Source of the DNA: Diphasiastrum complanatum
Taxonomy: Eukaryota; Streptophyta; Lycopodiopsida; Lycopodiales; Lycopodiaceae
Length of the DNA: 64,000 nt
Direction: 5' to 3'
Assembly: GCA_029204225.1 (NCBI GenBank)
Contig: CM055094.1
Location: forward strand, 68,222,536 to 68,286,535
Part shown: in pieces, positions 54,702 through 64,000 of the stretch
Numbering within the stretch: position 1 is the first letter of the stretch
Layout: every line of letters begins with the position of its first letter
Program-made: the position numbers and the translations under genes
The notes under the pieces: model-generated
What the model was told of the DNA's origin: nothing
The model's input: only the letters and a program-made list of their open reading frames with translations
Databases searched by the model: none

Positions 54702-57700
54702 TCATCATTGACCTGCATATAAGTCTGAATGAAAGAGCAAGTAAAATACATTGATTGCAGCTACAAATTGCATACTGCAGGCAACACGTGAATTATCGAC
54801 CCGTGTTGGACTTAATGGAGATTGGTTCGGGGCAGGCCACCCAGTCCTTAGCCTTTACTTGGGAGTTTTTGTGTCTAGTCAACTGTCATGGTTTTAACAT
54901 GAAAATTCTGACAAATTTGTTGAGCACAGGAGAGGCAAGAGGCCAAGATGAAATTTGGCTCGAAAGAAGCTGAGGAGGAAGTGAAGAAAATACCAGTTAA
55001 AACATTCACACCTGGGGAGGTTCTTGATTCAGAACCAGTTCCTGTATCTAGGCCAGAAGATTCTTCACGCTCCGGCCCAACTCCAGAGCAGATTTTGGCC
55101 ATCAAGGTATGCAAAATCTCTTTTTTATTGTAGGGTCATTGATGGACTCTCTTATCAGAGCTTTATTTGAGGATGGTGAAAAATGTGAAATTGAATTTAT
55201 CTAGGGACTGTTTGGTTTCATAATGCTTCTGCCTTGTAAGTATGAAGAAGAAATGCTTTTTAGTATGGATAATAAATTTCTGCCAGGGGGCTAGTTGAAA
55301 ATCTTGACATAGAAGTTACCAAATTTTTTCAACTTAAGCCATTTAAAAATTTATTTACCTATCTTATGGTATTCCACCCTATAGGACCATTTGCTTTGGG
55401 CAACAGGCTGGAAGCTTGAAGGGTCCAGTGTTATGCCTGTATTGTTGATCTTAAACATTATATGTTTTAATACTGGAAGCTCAATAACGATTGTTTCGTC
55501 AAAAGGGATTATATAGCTAGTAATGACGACAATCTGTATTTTCTAGCTGGCACTCTCGTTGAAGCATGGAAGCAATCAAAATGTATCTGAATTTGGGCCA
55601 AATAGTTTCAATTGTGACATAGCAGACATTTTCTCCTGTAGCTAATTTTATTTGATCTTCTGGTTTTAATTTTGCAATTTTGGGAAATAAACTTCGTATG
55701 AGCATTTTCAATTGGTTTTAATTGAGTGTTTTCCCATTTTGTTGGATGATTTATCTGAGATTTTCTCTCGGCCGGAAAACACGTTCAGCTTGTGTTTGTG
55801 AGTTGTTTGATTGCTCCAGCCTTCAGTATACCATAGAACTCAATTTTGATAAAAGATTAAGCTAATGCAAACCCCATGCTTGCAGGCTGCCATTGCAAAT
55901 TCACAGACTCTTGAGGAAGTTGCAAGATTAGAAAAGGTATATCTTTGGTTGTTTTTTAGTCTGATGCAAATCCAGCTCTTCCAGAATTTTTCTTGTGATT
56001 ATGTACCTGAGTGAAAGGAGGATATGTTAAACGTGATTAAGGGCTTTTGTTTCAGTTGGTCTTAGTAAATCAAATTTAGGCCTAGTGCTGAGATGAAAAT
56101 GTGAATCTATGGTTGAACGTGCTATATTCAACTCACTGGCACAATTTTCCTCTTGGCCCCCACCTTTCTTTCAGTAAAGGAAGACTTCAGCAGGCTTTTT
56201 CAGCATTTGAAACTTGATACTGCCTTTACTGGAGAGAGCAAGTTTGTAATATCCATCGACGTGTGTGTCTTTGAATTTAAAAAATCAAGTATTGTAAGAT
56301 TAGGCTGAGCACAATAATAGTGAAATATTTTTTTGTCCATTTCTTCTCAATTAATGTCCATTGTGCTGCTTATAGGTTTTTGCGTTTTGTGTTGTTCTTA
56401 ACTTTCTCTTGCTGGTTGTCTTTGATTCTTAGTCAGTTCAAGAGAAATTTTGTTCTTTCTAAAGCAATAGCAGTTATGCTTACATACTGATGAGGCCATA
56501 AGCTTAGATACCTGTTCTGAACCTTTCAGTTTGGAACATTTTGTTCTGTATGTTGGAATGGAAAGGGTTCTGTATGTGTGGACACTGGAGCATAGGAAAA
56601 TTTAATTTTTTGAATTTTTGAACTTTGTTCCGTAGAAACTCATTCTGACCCAAGCCACTTGGAACGTACAGTATGTTCCCGAACATACTGGGTCGGAACG
56701 TGGTACTAAGCAAAACAAAAACTTTTTTTTTCCTTTGTTAAATATTTATGAATTTTTTTGAAATTTTTTTGGCCACATTCCGAAATGGAATGAAACGGCC
56801 AACTATGCTTCGAAGAATCCCTTCCCCAATTTTTTTTCTCTTCATATTTTTTCAAGTAGACTTGTTTTGCAGTCTTGCGGCCCAAAATTTATGTTCAAAA
56901 TTTGGACAACGCACCGTATTAGTGCTTTTTTCAGTCTAAACAGGCTAAGAAGGCAGCCCAATTTCATTCCCATTATGTCACTAATTCAAAAAAAAATTCC
57001 ATAAGAAAAATGCGTTCCAGATTTTCTTAGGTCATGTTCCGAAACTGAACCTGTTTGGAACGTTGTTTTGAGATTTGTTTTGTTTCAAAACGGACGACTA
57101 TCACCGGAAGTAATGCTTTTTGAAATTTTTTTAGATCATTTTCCGAAATGGAACATCATTCCAAAATATGTTCCATTTCAGAACAGGCAATTATTGCCAG
57201 AAAGAGAGATATTTTATGGCCAATTAAGCAGGGATGCAAATTCTCATAAGATTTTTCCTCCAAATAGTGGCCAGCTGTATCTTTTCACTGACATCTCTTT
57301 TGAGGGTGTGCATTTCCTTGCAGCTAACATAATTTTGTACTAATTAGAGTCTACTCATCGTACTCTATGTCAAGATGGTAAAGTTGGGTTTTGTTTTTTC
57401 CTATTGACTTTTTGACAAATTCCTATGTATTTTTTGCCATGTTCTTTGTTTCTCTACGAAGCTTTCTTTTAAAATATGAATATTGTTTTGGCTCATGGTT
57501 CATTTCTTGTTAAGAAATGATATTGTAGCTTAATCATAAGCTTTTGCATTGTTAAAGGTTTCTTAAAATCTTGCATAGTTTAATTTTGTTAATGATCTAC
57601 TTCCTAGGTTTTCCGATTTCAATATTATATTTGAATTCTGACAACTGTTCTACTTCATAGTTTTAGAAGCATTTTATTCTGGCTTCAAAACAAGAATGGC

Positions 57701-57971
57701 TTTCTCAAAATCGTTTTGAATTTTATATCACTCCTGTCCTTCAATTGTGTTATTTGCTATTTCAAGCCAATCATGGGGTATACATACGTGTTTTTTGATG
57801 CAGGCTTTAAAGATGGGTCAGCTACCAGCAGATTTGAAATTACCTGGTGATGAAGAGTCTGCAAATAATTCGTCAAAGACTGACGGTCCTGTATTTTCAA
57901 GCAATGACCATCATGCAGATAATGAAGCCATGGAAGAGGTACACCTTTTTAACAATTTCTTGTACCATTAA
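40472..57971 (+). CDS. U2A': U2 snRNP protein A' (U2A'), seven exons seen, 274 codons plus an uncertain end
   Basis: Exons: 40472-40553, 40775-40815, 52776-52905, 53156-53361, 54930-55106, 55886-55936 and 57804-57938. All introns are GT-AG, and the joined frame is open. The start MVRLTADLI is the family start. Leucine-rich repeats follow at about residues 22-135 ([46 protein letters not shown]), then the cap [20 protein letters not shown]. Next come a charged stretch ([10 protein letters not shown]), [18 protein letters not shown], and an acidic tail ending AMEE. U2A' binds U2B'' and U2 snRNA stem-loop IV in the U2 snRNP. The end is uncertain: without splicing after 57938 the frame stops at 57969-57971; a good acceptor at 59551 would instead give one Gly codon and a stop (59552-59557). 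Intron 2 is 12 kb and full of transposons. Confidence 0.95.
40816..42330 (+). other. Left part of U2A' intron 2
   Basis: No gene motif recognised. A 110-codon minus-strand frame (41395-41727) and an 84-codon plus-strand frame (41905-42159) show no known domain. Confidence 0.4.
42465..43715. mobile_element. GC-rich 1.25-kb insertion flanked by a 5-bp direct repeat
   Basis: The block is bounded by GATGT on both sides (42460-42464 and 43716-43720) and interrupts a gypsy integrase. Its ends read GTTGTAAAGC and GCGCTACAA, so TTGTA/TACAA form a short inverted repeat. GC content is much higher than around it, with many GGCGCC-like words (42490-42620). Inside are a 37-bp tandem duplication (43131-43204), three copies of GTTGGTTAAG (43402, 43473, 43589) and an AATAAA at about 43001. 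A 5-bp duplication fits an LTR-retrotransposon solo LTR, but the ends are not a clean TG...CA. I do not recognise the family. Confidence 0.65.
43131..43204 (+). repeat. 37-bp tandem duplication inside the GC-rich insertion
   Basis: Units 43131-43167 and 43168-43204 both begin GCCAGCGGTATG and differ at a few bases. Confidence 0.9.
44398..44451. repeat. (GA)n microsatellite at the end of a repeat module
   Basis: About 27 GA units. It directly abuts AGCTTTATTAATGTC, the end of the module also found inverted at about 47262. Confidence 0.95.
44452..44580 (-). repeat. Retroelement 3'-end-like module, copy 1
   Basis: On the minus strand it reads a short palindrome TGCCTTTTGGCA, then GGAAAAGACATTAATAAAGCT followed by (CT)n, like a transcript 3' end with a poly(A) signal. 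The same order occurs on the plus strand at about 47130-47262. Confidence 0.55.
44866..44913. repeat. (CT)n microsatellite
   Basis: About 24 CT units in U2A' intron 2. Confidence 0.95.
45348..45973 (+). pseudogene. L1-type LINE ORF1 remnant
   Basis: Reading over shifting frames, a coiled-coil stretch comes first ([19 protein letters not shown], about 45459-45515, and IQQLEN at 45567-45584). Then come [14 protein letters not shown] (about 45679-45720) and [20 protein letters not shown] (about 45780-45839). This order, a coiled coil followed by an RNA-binding domain with xxVRFxxxxxxxxIL, is that of L1 ORF1 proteins, which bind the element's RNA. Stops and shifts break it, and no ORF2 (endonuclease-RT) follows. 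The call rests on pattern only. Confidence 0.45.
45974..47100. other. Unassigned part of U2A' intron 2
   Basis: No coding motif. Short inverted words such as GTTCC/GGAAC (46735-46780) and GGTTCGAACC-like words (46900-46980) suggest MITE debris. Confidence 0.35.
47130..47262 (+). repeat. Retroelement 3'-end-like module, copy 2
   Basis: The palindrome TGCCTTTTGGCA is followed by TGGAAAAGACGTTAATAAAGC and a CT/TTTC-rich tail. This is the inverted partner of 44452-44580. It could be the 3' end of the L1-like element whose ORF1 remnant lies 1.3 kb upstream. Confidence 0.5.
48118..48641 (-). pseudogene. Copia Gag fragment, minus strand
   Basis: From an ATG at 48641 the minus strand encodes [20 protein letters not shown], then [11 protein letters not shown], a stop, and [20 protein letters not shown] followed by ILNTLYKV, the standard order of the copia capsid. 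The frame is lost by about 48300. Confidence 0.75.
48813..48824 (-). promoter_or_regulatory. Primer-binding site, perfect initiator tRNA-Met type
   Basis: On the minus strand TGGTATCAGAGC follows an LTR end (AAACAACA). It lies upstream of the copia gag fragment, as expected for a 5' end. Confidence 0.8.
48903..49433 (-). repeat. 3' LTR of the gypsy element in U2A' intron 2
   Basis: On the minus strand it starts TGTCATGCCCATGACTGG at 49433, after a polypurine tract (AAGGGGGGAAGAA, 49434-49446), and matches the LTR at 15061-15561 for most of its length. The distal end (about 48903) is uncertain, because the match fades near 48980. Confidence 0.7.
49462..49884 (-). pseudogene. Gypsy integrase C-terminus with chromodomain-like segment
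   Basis: A 140-codon frame: [20 protein letters not shown] and [10 protein letters not shown] are the conserved GPY/F and HVSxLK blocks. They are followed by [20 protein letters not shown] then KGC and a decayed WE region, as in chromodomains that recognise modified histone H3. Confidence 0.8.
50008..50781 (-). pseudogene. Gypsy integrase core, frameshifted
   Basis: Fragments in three frames give the zinc-binding start ([11 protein letters not shown] before it and [17 protein letters not shown]), the first catalytic Asp in FMDFVVGLL, then [15 protein letters not shown], the second Asp in [15 protein letters not shown], and the block [19 protein letters not shown]. At the usual DGQTERTN site the sequence reads DGQTKRTD, so the catalytic Glu is lost and the frame shifts right after it. 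Confidence 0.82.
50663..51206 (-). pseudogene. Gypsy RNase H, frameshifted
   Basis: [20 protein letters not shown] (51061-51005 region) and [20 protein letters not shown] with [11 protein letters not shown] are the standard RNase H blocks. The two lie in different frames. Confidence 0.82.
51392..52116 (-). pseudogene. Gypsy reverse transcriptase, frameshifted
   Basis: The 175-codon frame 52116-51589 has [48 protein letters not shown] and [20 protein letters not shown]. The frame 51604-51392 has [17 protein letters not shown] and the catalytic box [10 protein letters not shown] single frame change near 51.6 kb separates them. Confidence 0.88.
52216..52413 (-). pseudogene. Gypsy protease tail
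   Basis: [17 protein letters not shown] matches the conserved end of the retropepsin-like protease of plant gypsy elements. The active-site half is gone. Confidence 0.65.
53936..54237. mobile_element. hAT-type MITE, copy 2, in U2A' intron 4
   Basis: The reverse complement aligns with 29612-30213: shared phrases include GGGCAATATGGGTATCA, GTGGTCCA and TTCTGTC. The ends CATAGTTGC and GCATCTCTG are decayed versions of the copy 1 termini, and the subterminal AAACGCG words are kept. Flanking 8-mers agree at only about 5 of 8 positions, so this copy looks older. At 302 bp it lacks the (TA)n and GC-rich parts of copy 1. Confidence 0.75.
54642..54698. repeat. (GA)n microsatellite in U2A' intron 4
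   Basis: About 28 GA units. Confidence 0.95.
56511..57187. mobile_element. Candidate MITE in U2A' intron 6
   Basis: The ends CCTGTTCTGAA and TTCAGAACAGG are an 11-bp inverted repeat, and both arms continue with TGGAACAT-like words. The interior is unusually dense in GGAAC/GTTCC. No target duplication is visible, so superfamily and exact ends are open. Confidence 0.45.
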
Positions 57972-60778
57972 GATTTCAGCAATGCCTACAGGCATTTTAG
58001 ATTCATTTCCAATAGTTCAAGCACCTGCATTAAGTTCCATTGTTTATTTAAAAGAGAGTGATCATCTATTGATTTTATTCGTACATGAAAGATTTGGCTA
58101 ATGTTTCAAAAATAATCTGCTAGAAATTGTGATTACAAAGTTGACAATTGAAAGATTGCCTTGAATCTGAAATAATGAAGTTCAAATTTGGTTACTTCCT
58201 GACTAAAAAATTACCCCTCTAGCTTCAAACTGTTAAGCAGGGAAGAGCAATCCATGTTCCATAATGTCTACTCCCAAGCCAAAACATGTACCTTTTTTGG
58301 CCGCCAAAATAAGCAATTGGAAAAACTCATTGAGTCAGTCGACTTTTTACTTGAACAAGCAATTGGACAAATTGGCTATATTTTGTTGATTAGTTGACCT
58401 TCATGCTTGCAACTTGGTGCCATGGTGGCTTGTTGATATTCCATTCAGTTTTTTGTCCATGTGCACTCGAGTGGAATAAAACTTTAGACTTAGAGGTAAG
58501 GAATGAGCTTGTCAACCAAGAGGTGGAGGACAATGTCTATCGTGGAGGGGAGGTTCTTTGTTGGGGTTGTCATAGCTAGTATTATTTTAGGTGGATACTA
58601 GTGTGCCCGCAAGTCTGCGGGCGGGGCGGGCGTGAGGGGCGTGTGGAGCGGACGGAAAAAAATTTGAAAAAAAAAGGGAGGGGGGGTCCCAGGGCAGCGT
58701 GAGCTGCCCATGTGCAGGAAAGCGCGAAAGGGGGGGGGTGTGGGGCTAGCCCTAACGCTGCCCCACTAAAATTTTATATTATATAGATTTGAGCATCAAG
58801 TGATTATGCATCCTGCCTGGAACTCTCTGAAGGGATTTTCTTACAAACGTGAATTGAACTCAAGTGTCAAAAATGCTGCAACCAGAGCAACTGCAGCTCA
58901 AAGGAAACAAGATTGGCTTCATATCGTGAAACATTCAATCTTCTTGTTAATCCTGGATGGACTTGGCAGCTTTTTCTGGATAAATTGCACACATAGAGGT
59001 GCCAATGAACCAGATTTTTCATTTTATGTTTGTTCAAATACGAAGTAGTGGATTTCAAGTTTTGCGACTCTAAAATGCTCTTTGAGTGTACCCTTTGCTG
59101 CCTACCATATGAGGTTGTTTGGCGGATGCTTGGTGAACCGTTAGAGAATAGTCACTTATGTACAACTATGGTTTATCGTGAATTTCTGGTACCAAGAAGC
59201 GAAAAAGCACAAATTAATATGCTTTGCTTGTTTGGATGCATACATGACTGAGGCATTGAGCATTCTTCTGACTGAGTGGAAGTTGGTATCCGTTGGCTGT
59301 TTTTAGTCTGGAAATATTAGCTTTTGCAAGCATGGATTTGTGTAAAGAGCACAACTTACTTCTTTCAGATGTTATTATCCAGTCACACCCATCGTATGAA
59401 TGTCCATCATAGTTTTCTGGAACTGACAAATGTTTAATCTATTGCTGTACATGAATTCTGATCTTAATCTATCGATGCACTAAGATTGTTTTGTGCTAGA
59501 ATGTCCTCTTTTTTGTAACTAAGTACTTTTGCTTGATATCTTTGGCTGTAGGGATAATAGTCGTGAATCTACTAGGATATATCTTGCGAAGCAGAATTTT
59601 GGTGCTGAGATGCCTATGCATATGAAGACACAGAGTTGAAGAGTAAACGAAGCACATTCTAAGTAACAACTTTGAGGGTGATGATACATCATATGTTGTA
59701 AAATTGGCACCAGTAATTTGGTGCAGATTTTGAATCAGTGTAAGATTTCACTTGTCATGGGTATCATTTTGTAAGAGGTAATTTGGAGCTAACGTTTGTC
59801 GGCACCATTAAGTAGCATCTCCAAAGGTTTAGGTTTTTTTTACCATTATCAAGGCTTACATAAGAATCAGGCTTGGGCTAACTTGGTTGCTTTGTTCTCA
59901 ATCAGTCAATTGACTTTGGATGGTTGGGATACTTATTTTAGAAAACTTTTATTTATGTTCCCTTGTTTTCATGATTTTTATAGTCCAAGCAAATATGGAT
60001 AGTTGGGTTTTAGCAAGGAAGTGTTGTTTCATCACTTGTTAACACAAAAATTACGGCCTTTTGTAAAAAGTTTTATTTAATCTGTTAACACAAATTACAG
60101 ACTGTAGAGTTATCACTAGGTGGTAATGGGTGATGTTTACTTAAGGTCAAACCAGTAGTGAGCAGCAAAATTTGAACTGGATAAAGAGGAGAGTCCACAT
60201 TACATTGTAACCAAAATACTTCTGGATCATACATGTTTTTATTTTTATGTACTTTCTAGGCAAATCTTTCTTCTTCTTTTTGTGTTCCCCTTTGTGATGT
60301 TGTTTACAATTCTCTCTGATATTTTCAACCTTTATGCTGTCTGTGTTCTATTGGTGCAATACTTGAGCTTGGTAAAATGCTCTCCTCTCCTCACATCATA
60401 GATCCTTTGGTAGGTATTTTGAATTTGATGAATGCTTGTGAATTTCTGACTTTTTTGGTTCTTTTCTTTTCACCTGTACATAATCAGTCTTGTCGTCAAA
60501 TATACATGTTTTCCATCGCTTGTCATTGACATTCAACTTTCTAGAGGGTGCATGCCCTACTCAGGAATAAAGCTTTAGGCTTGCATTTCTCAGGTTAGAA
60601 TCCAATCTAGGTTGTGAGGTTGTATCAATTCTATGCAAATCAGTTGCAAATCACATGAAACATTATTATTAGTAAAATGATTCATGATGATAACTTCTAC
60701 GTATGTCCAAACTTGCATTACCTTCAAGCATCCTTATATGAACAGGTAGAGACACATGCTTGTGCACATAACACTTCT
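57972..60778. other. U2A' last intron or 3' flank
   Basis: Apart from the mini-Helitron no coding motif is seen. A strong acceptor (CTTTGGCTGTAG, ending 59551) could open a final exon with a stop at 59555-59557 and a 3' UTR beyond. Confidence 0.4.
58598..58787 (-). mobile_element. Mini-Helitron, 190 bp
   Basis: On the minus strand it begins TCTATATAATATAAAA, preceded by A. It ends with an 18-base hairpin (7-bp stem GCCCGCA/TGCGGGC, 58605-58622), three bases, then CTAG followed by T. This is the full set of Helitron marks: TC start, 3' hairpin, CTRR end and insertion between A and T. It is GC-rich in an AT-rich setting. There is no Rep-helicase, so it is non-autonomous. It lies 660 bp after U2A' exon 7. 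Confidence 0.75.
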
Positions 60779-60914
60779 TATTCAGCTGTCCAAAATTCAA
60801 TAAAATCTGATGGAATCCTAGCTCCGCAATAGTCTTATGCTGTTTTTATTCAGCTGTCCAAAATTCAATAAAATCTGATGGAATCCTGGCTCCGCAATAA
60901 TCTTATGCTGTTTT
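60779..60914 (+). repeat. 68-bp tandem duplication
   Basis: Units 60779-60846 and 60847-60914 differ at two bases. Confidence 0.95.
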
Positions 60915-61082
60915 TTAAAATAGCAACAAGTCTCCAATTCAGATGAGCATGTAAATTTTAGTTATCTTCCCCACTTTTTCTTAAGGAAATGGATTTTATT
61001 GTGGCCTTTCCATGGTTTACGGATTTTCAAGTGATGGTTCCACCGGTTTAGAGACGTTACAATACTAGCTTGACCTGATAAC

Positions 61083-61138
61083 CTTTGTCATATAATTAGG
61101 ACCTGCTTCCCTTTGTCATATAATTAGGACCTGCTTCC
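61083..61138 (+). repeat. 28-bp tandem duplication
   Basis: Two identical or nearly identical adjacent units starting CTTTGTCATATAATTAGG. Confidence 0.95.
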
Positions 61139-64000
61139 CTAGCGGAAAGGTCTTTGAGAAATCCATTTCTCATGATCTATAGATGTCGAACACATAAGTT
61201 TGACGTGTCTCAATTCTCCATGAAAATGTCTTCATCAAGGAGAAGTATGTCACAAGCAAACTTCACTCTGGGAAGGTAATTCTGCACTGAAAATGTTATT
61301 GACCAATGCAAGGCTCTTCATATATCTTCCAAATCTTTTTCTTTTCTCCTGTACATCCTTGCATGTGGGTGCTTTGATCTGAACTCCTACCTACAAGGAG
61401 AAAAGACAAGGTTTTCACCAACGCTGCACTTCTTGGGGGACCATCTTTTAACTTCTATATGATCATATGTTTAAGGGTGATCTTGCCAACTTCATATAAA
61501 ATGCTGTCACTTATTTGTGCCAAAAAGGTATAAGTAACTATGGCAACCTTACTATTAACTTTTTGATATGCAAGTCATGTGTGTATCATCCTAATATTCG
61601 TACAAAGCAAAAATTTGGCAAACATCGCCACCTACAACATTTACAAGATGTGCGAAGAGATGTCAAATATTGGTAAAACTTAAAGTGAAATGAGAGTCCT
61701 TTTTGTCATGTACCTTTGTTTGTTTGACACATAAAGCAATATTTAATGGAATCTATAACTTTACGTTTGCCATGATATGTGCTTTGATGTTGATTATCCT
61801 TTGCTACTACTATAAGTAAAGGAGTTTGCAAGCTCAAGCCTAATTATCCTATTATTTGAAGTTGTATCATTAAGTTCATCTCAATCACTTTGGAGAAAAC
61901 TAGGATCATAGTTTTTCGTCATCCTTGAGGCACTTTGGTTTCACTAACTCATCTTCAAGGACAAATTTTGCTCATAGAGCATGATGTTTTTTATGTCAAA
62001 CTTATCCTTTTACTTACATGAGAATAAGATGACCACCTTATGTAAGTAATATCAAAATATAAATCTTGTGTTACATTTGTAACTCAAGTCATAGTTTATG
62101 GGATGAGTAAGACAATCACTTTTACTCGCAACACAATTTTTTATTTCTTTCAAAATTTCATGAAGCTAGTCACTATTCTAACATGATTCTCACTTTGAGT
62201 TCGTTAAGCGAGGTTGACTTAAACTTTGTGAACAATTTGGATCTTTTTAAAAATTCACTAATGGATTGTTCTACACGTCATATTTAAAAAACTACTCAAT
62301 CTTCACATCAAATGCCTTTTGCTAAGCGATCTAGCATACCACTAGATTGTTATTTGTTAGAAGATCTAAGTCTAATCATCAACAATGATGAAGAGAGTGA
62401 ATGATCAAGAACGTAAAACACACACACGCACGCGCACGCATGCGCACGTTTTTTTTTTTTGTGAATGTTTTGGATGCAAGTGTTTGAAGTCCTACGACCA
62501 AGCCTTTTGTCATATGTGATTTACTTAGGAATGCGAGCTATTTAAAACATTTGCAACAAGAAATGGTTTGCACCAACAGAGTTGGCTCACATCAAGTCTT
62601 TCGCAGATGGATTTTTGAAAATGTAGTGATTTTTGGTGATTTGAATGCATTAGAAATGTTATACATAAATAATTATTGATAAAAGAGAAAAAAATAGATT
62701 GAATTGGAATTCATGAAAGTGTTGAAAAATCCAGAAAAGCCTTGAAAATCTATGTTCAATGCGTGAAAAGAGATGAAAATGAGTCAATTATCGAATGAAA
62801 TTGCTTATAGTACCCTTGTCTCCTCAAAAGTGGTTTGCGAGTGATTTTACCCCTTCAAACTTGTTCAACTGATATGTATACTACTATATTTTTGTGAAGC
62901 TTGTGAAGCTTCAAAACCTACATTGGCAACTATAATGTGAGCATCTCATGTCACACAAATGGTCACACTAGATTGATCAGCTAATCTGATGGTAAATAAC
63001 AACGGGGACATATCTTGAAGGTTCCATGCTCGATACAATGCAAACAAAATGATGTTCATTCTAGATTCACCATCAATTATGACAAATTCCTTCACAAAGT
63101 TCTTATGCTTTATAGATTATATGATGTTTGAAGCATAAGTTTTCTATTGAATGTCTATAATATGCACCTATTGGGCTTCTTCCTCTACCTCACACCTTTG
63201 GATGGATCAAGGCGAACGTTTCAAGATTTCTAGCCCATATTATAGGATCATTCGAGAGGAACACAACATGGCACGTAAAAGTGTTACCACTTCACTCAAT
63301 AGAAGACCTTGGAATTTTTTGCTATTGGTCCTACATAGGAATTACGGGTATTACCTGGTATAATTTATTGGTATTACCTTTTATTATTGGTATCTTGGTG
63401 TTGTGTATGAATCTCAAGTATGGCATTATTTGGTGTTGGGTTGATTTGTTTTCCTGTGAGAATTAGTCCATGAGTTGTTATGGAATCAAGTCCTATGACA
63501 ACATGGTCCTACATTCATTGGTAATTTGGCTTGCTCCAATTCTATCCGCTTTTTAATTATTTTGAAGTTATCTTTCTCGGCCGTAGGGCTAGGATATTCT
63601 CCTATCTATAATGAACTTGAGAAACTTTCCACTTGCTCCTTGGTGGAATTCTAGGGGTGGTTCCAATGCATGTCTCTTATGGGCTTGAGTCTGATTAGTT
63701 TTGGAATTAAGTATGTTTTGAGATTCCAGAGAATTATGATTGACGAATCATAAGAATCTAATTATTTGTGATTGGCGGATCATAAATGGATACTTAATCT
63801 GTGGATAATTAGGAAATGTGTTGATTTTTAAGTATGTTGAGTAATTCCTAGTCTATCAAATGAGTTGAGTGTTCATATCAACATTTTGAAAGTCTAAATC
63901 TCTTTACTCCAGTATTTTATTGAGTCCTATGGATTTCACAGACATTTCTTGTTAAGTAAATTGTTATGACTTATGGAGAGTTTCACTTATTTTAGTGGAT
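61139..64000. other. Gene-free right end
   Basis: Only short frames with no motif. Near 62418-62450 there is a mixed CA/CG alternating tract followed by T12. Dispersed repeat copy C lies at 63655-63825. Confidence 0.45.
63655..63825 (+). repeat. Dispersed repeat, copy C
   Basis: Aligns with copy A (4944-5125) and with the reverse complement of copy B (38920-39085), for example AATTATGATTGAC (B and C) and GATACTTAAT (A and C). Confidence 0.55.

Overview
The window looks like nuclear DNA of a land plant with a large, repeat-rich genome. It holds only two host genes that I can assemble with confidence, and both are in plant form: a RAB2/RABB1 small GTPase on the minus strand (27023-33073) and the U2 snRNP protein A' (U2A') on the plus strand (40472 to about 57971). 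Their exons are intact, but their introns are long and full of transposons. RAB2 intron 5 is 3.7 kb and U2A' intron 2 is about 12 kb. This suggests a gymnosperm, fern or other large-genome plant, but the sequence alone does not fix the species.

Layout. 1-26.3 kb is a graveyard of LTR retrotransposons: a Ty1/copia end with an odd chimeric reading frame (2-2784); a fragment of a copia LTR (5815-6148); a short Ty3/gypsy chromovirus with both LTRs (6149-9640); a copia gag-protease fragment (9719-10714); a deleted copia with a 5' LTR remnant, PBS and a full 3' LTR (10715-14195); a gypsy LTR with PBS (15061-15575); a plus-strand copia pol fragment (19020-20085); a minus-strand copia of the same family (20086-24240); a decayed reverse transcriptase of Penelope-like type (about 24240-25123, minus); and a copia 3' end with a short LTR (25108-26275). 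RAB2 follows, with a hAT-type MITE in intron 5. 33-40 kb is gene-poor, with microsatellites, tandem duplications and one copia RT fragment. U2A' fills 40.5-58 kb. Its intron 2 holds a gypsy integrase fragment split by a GC-rich 1.25-kb insertion, an L1-type ORF1 remnant, a copia gag fragment and a 3.5-kb gypsy pol. Intron 4 holds a second copy of the hAT MITE. A 190-bp Helitron lies after exon 7. 58.8-64 kb has no gene that I recognise.

The two genes are divergently arranged, 7.4 kb apart, and belong to different pathways: RAB2 acts in ER-Golgi traffic and U2A' in the spliceosome. I see no sign that they work together. The mobile elements mostly carry frameshifts, stop codons or deletions, and look dead. 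The observations most worth follow-up are the Penelope-like RT remnant, the TSD-flanked GC-rich insertion, the pair of hAT MITEs, the mini-Helitron, and the 634-codon chimeric copia frame. All homology calls come from reading motifs by eye; no database search was run.
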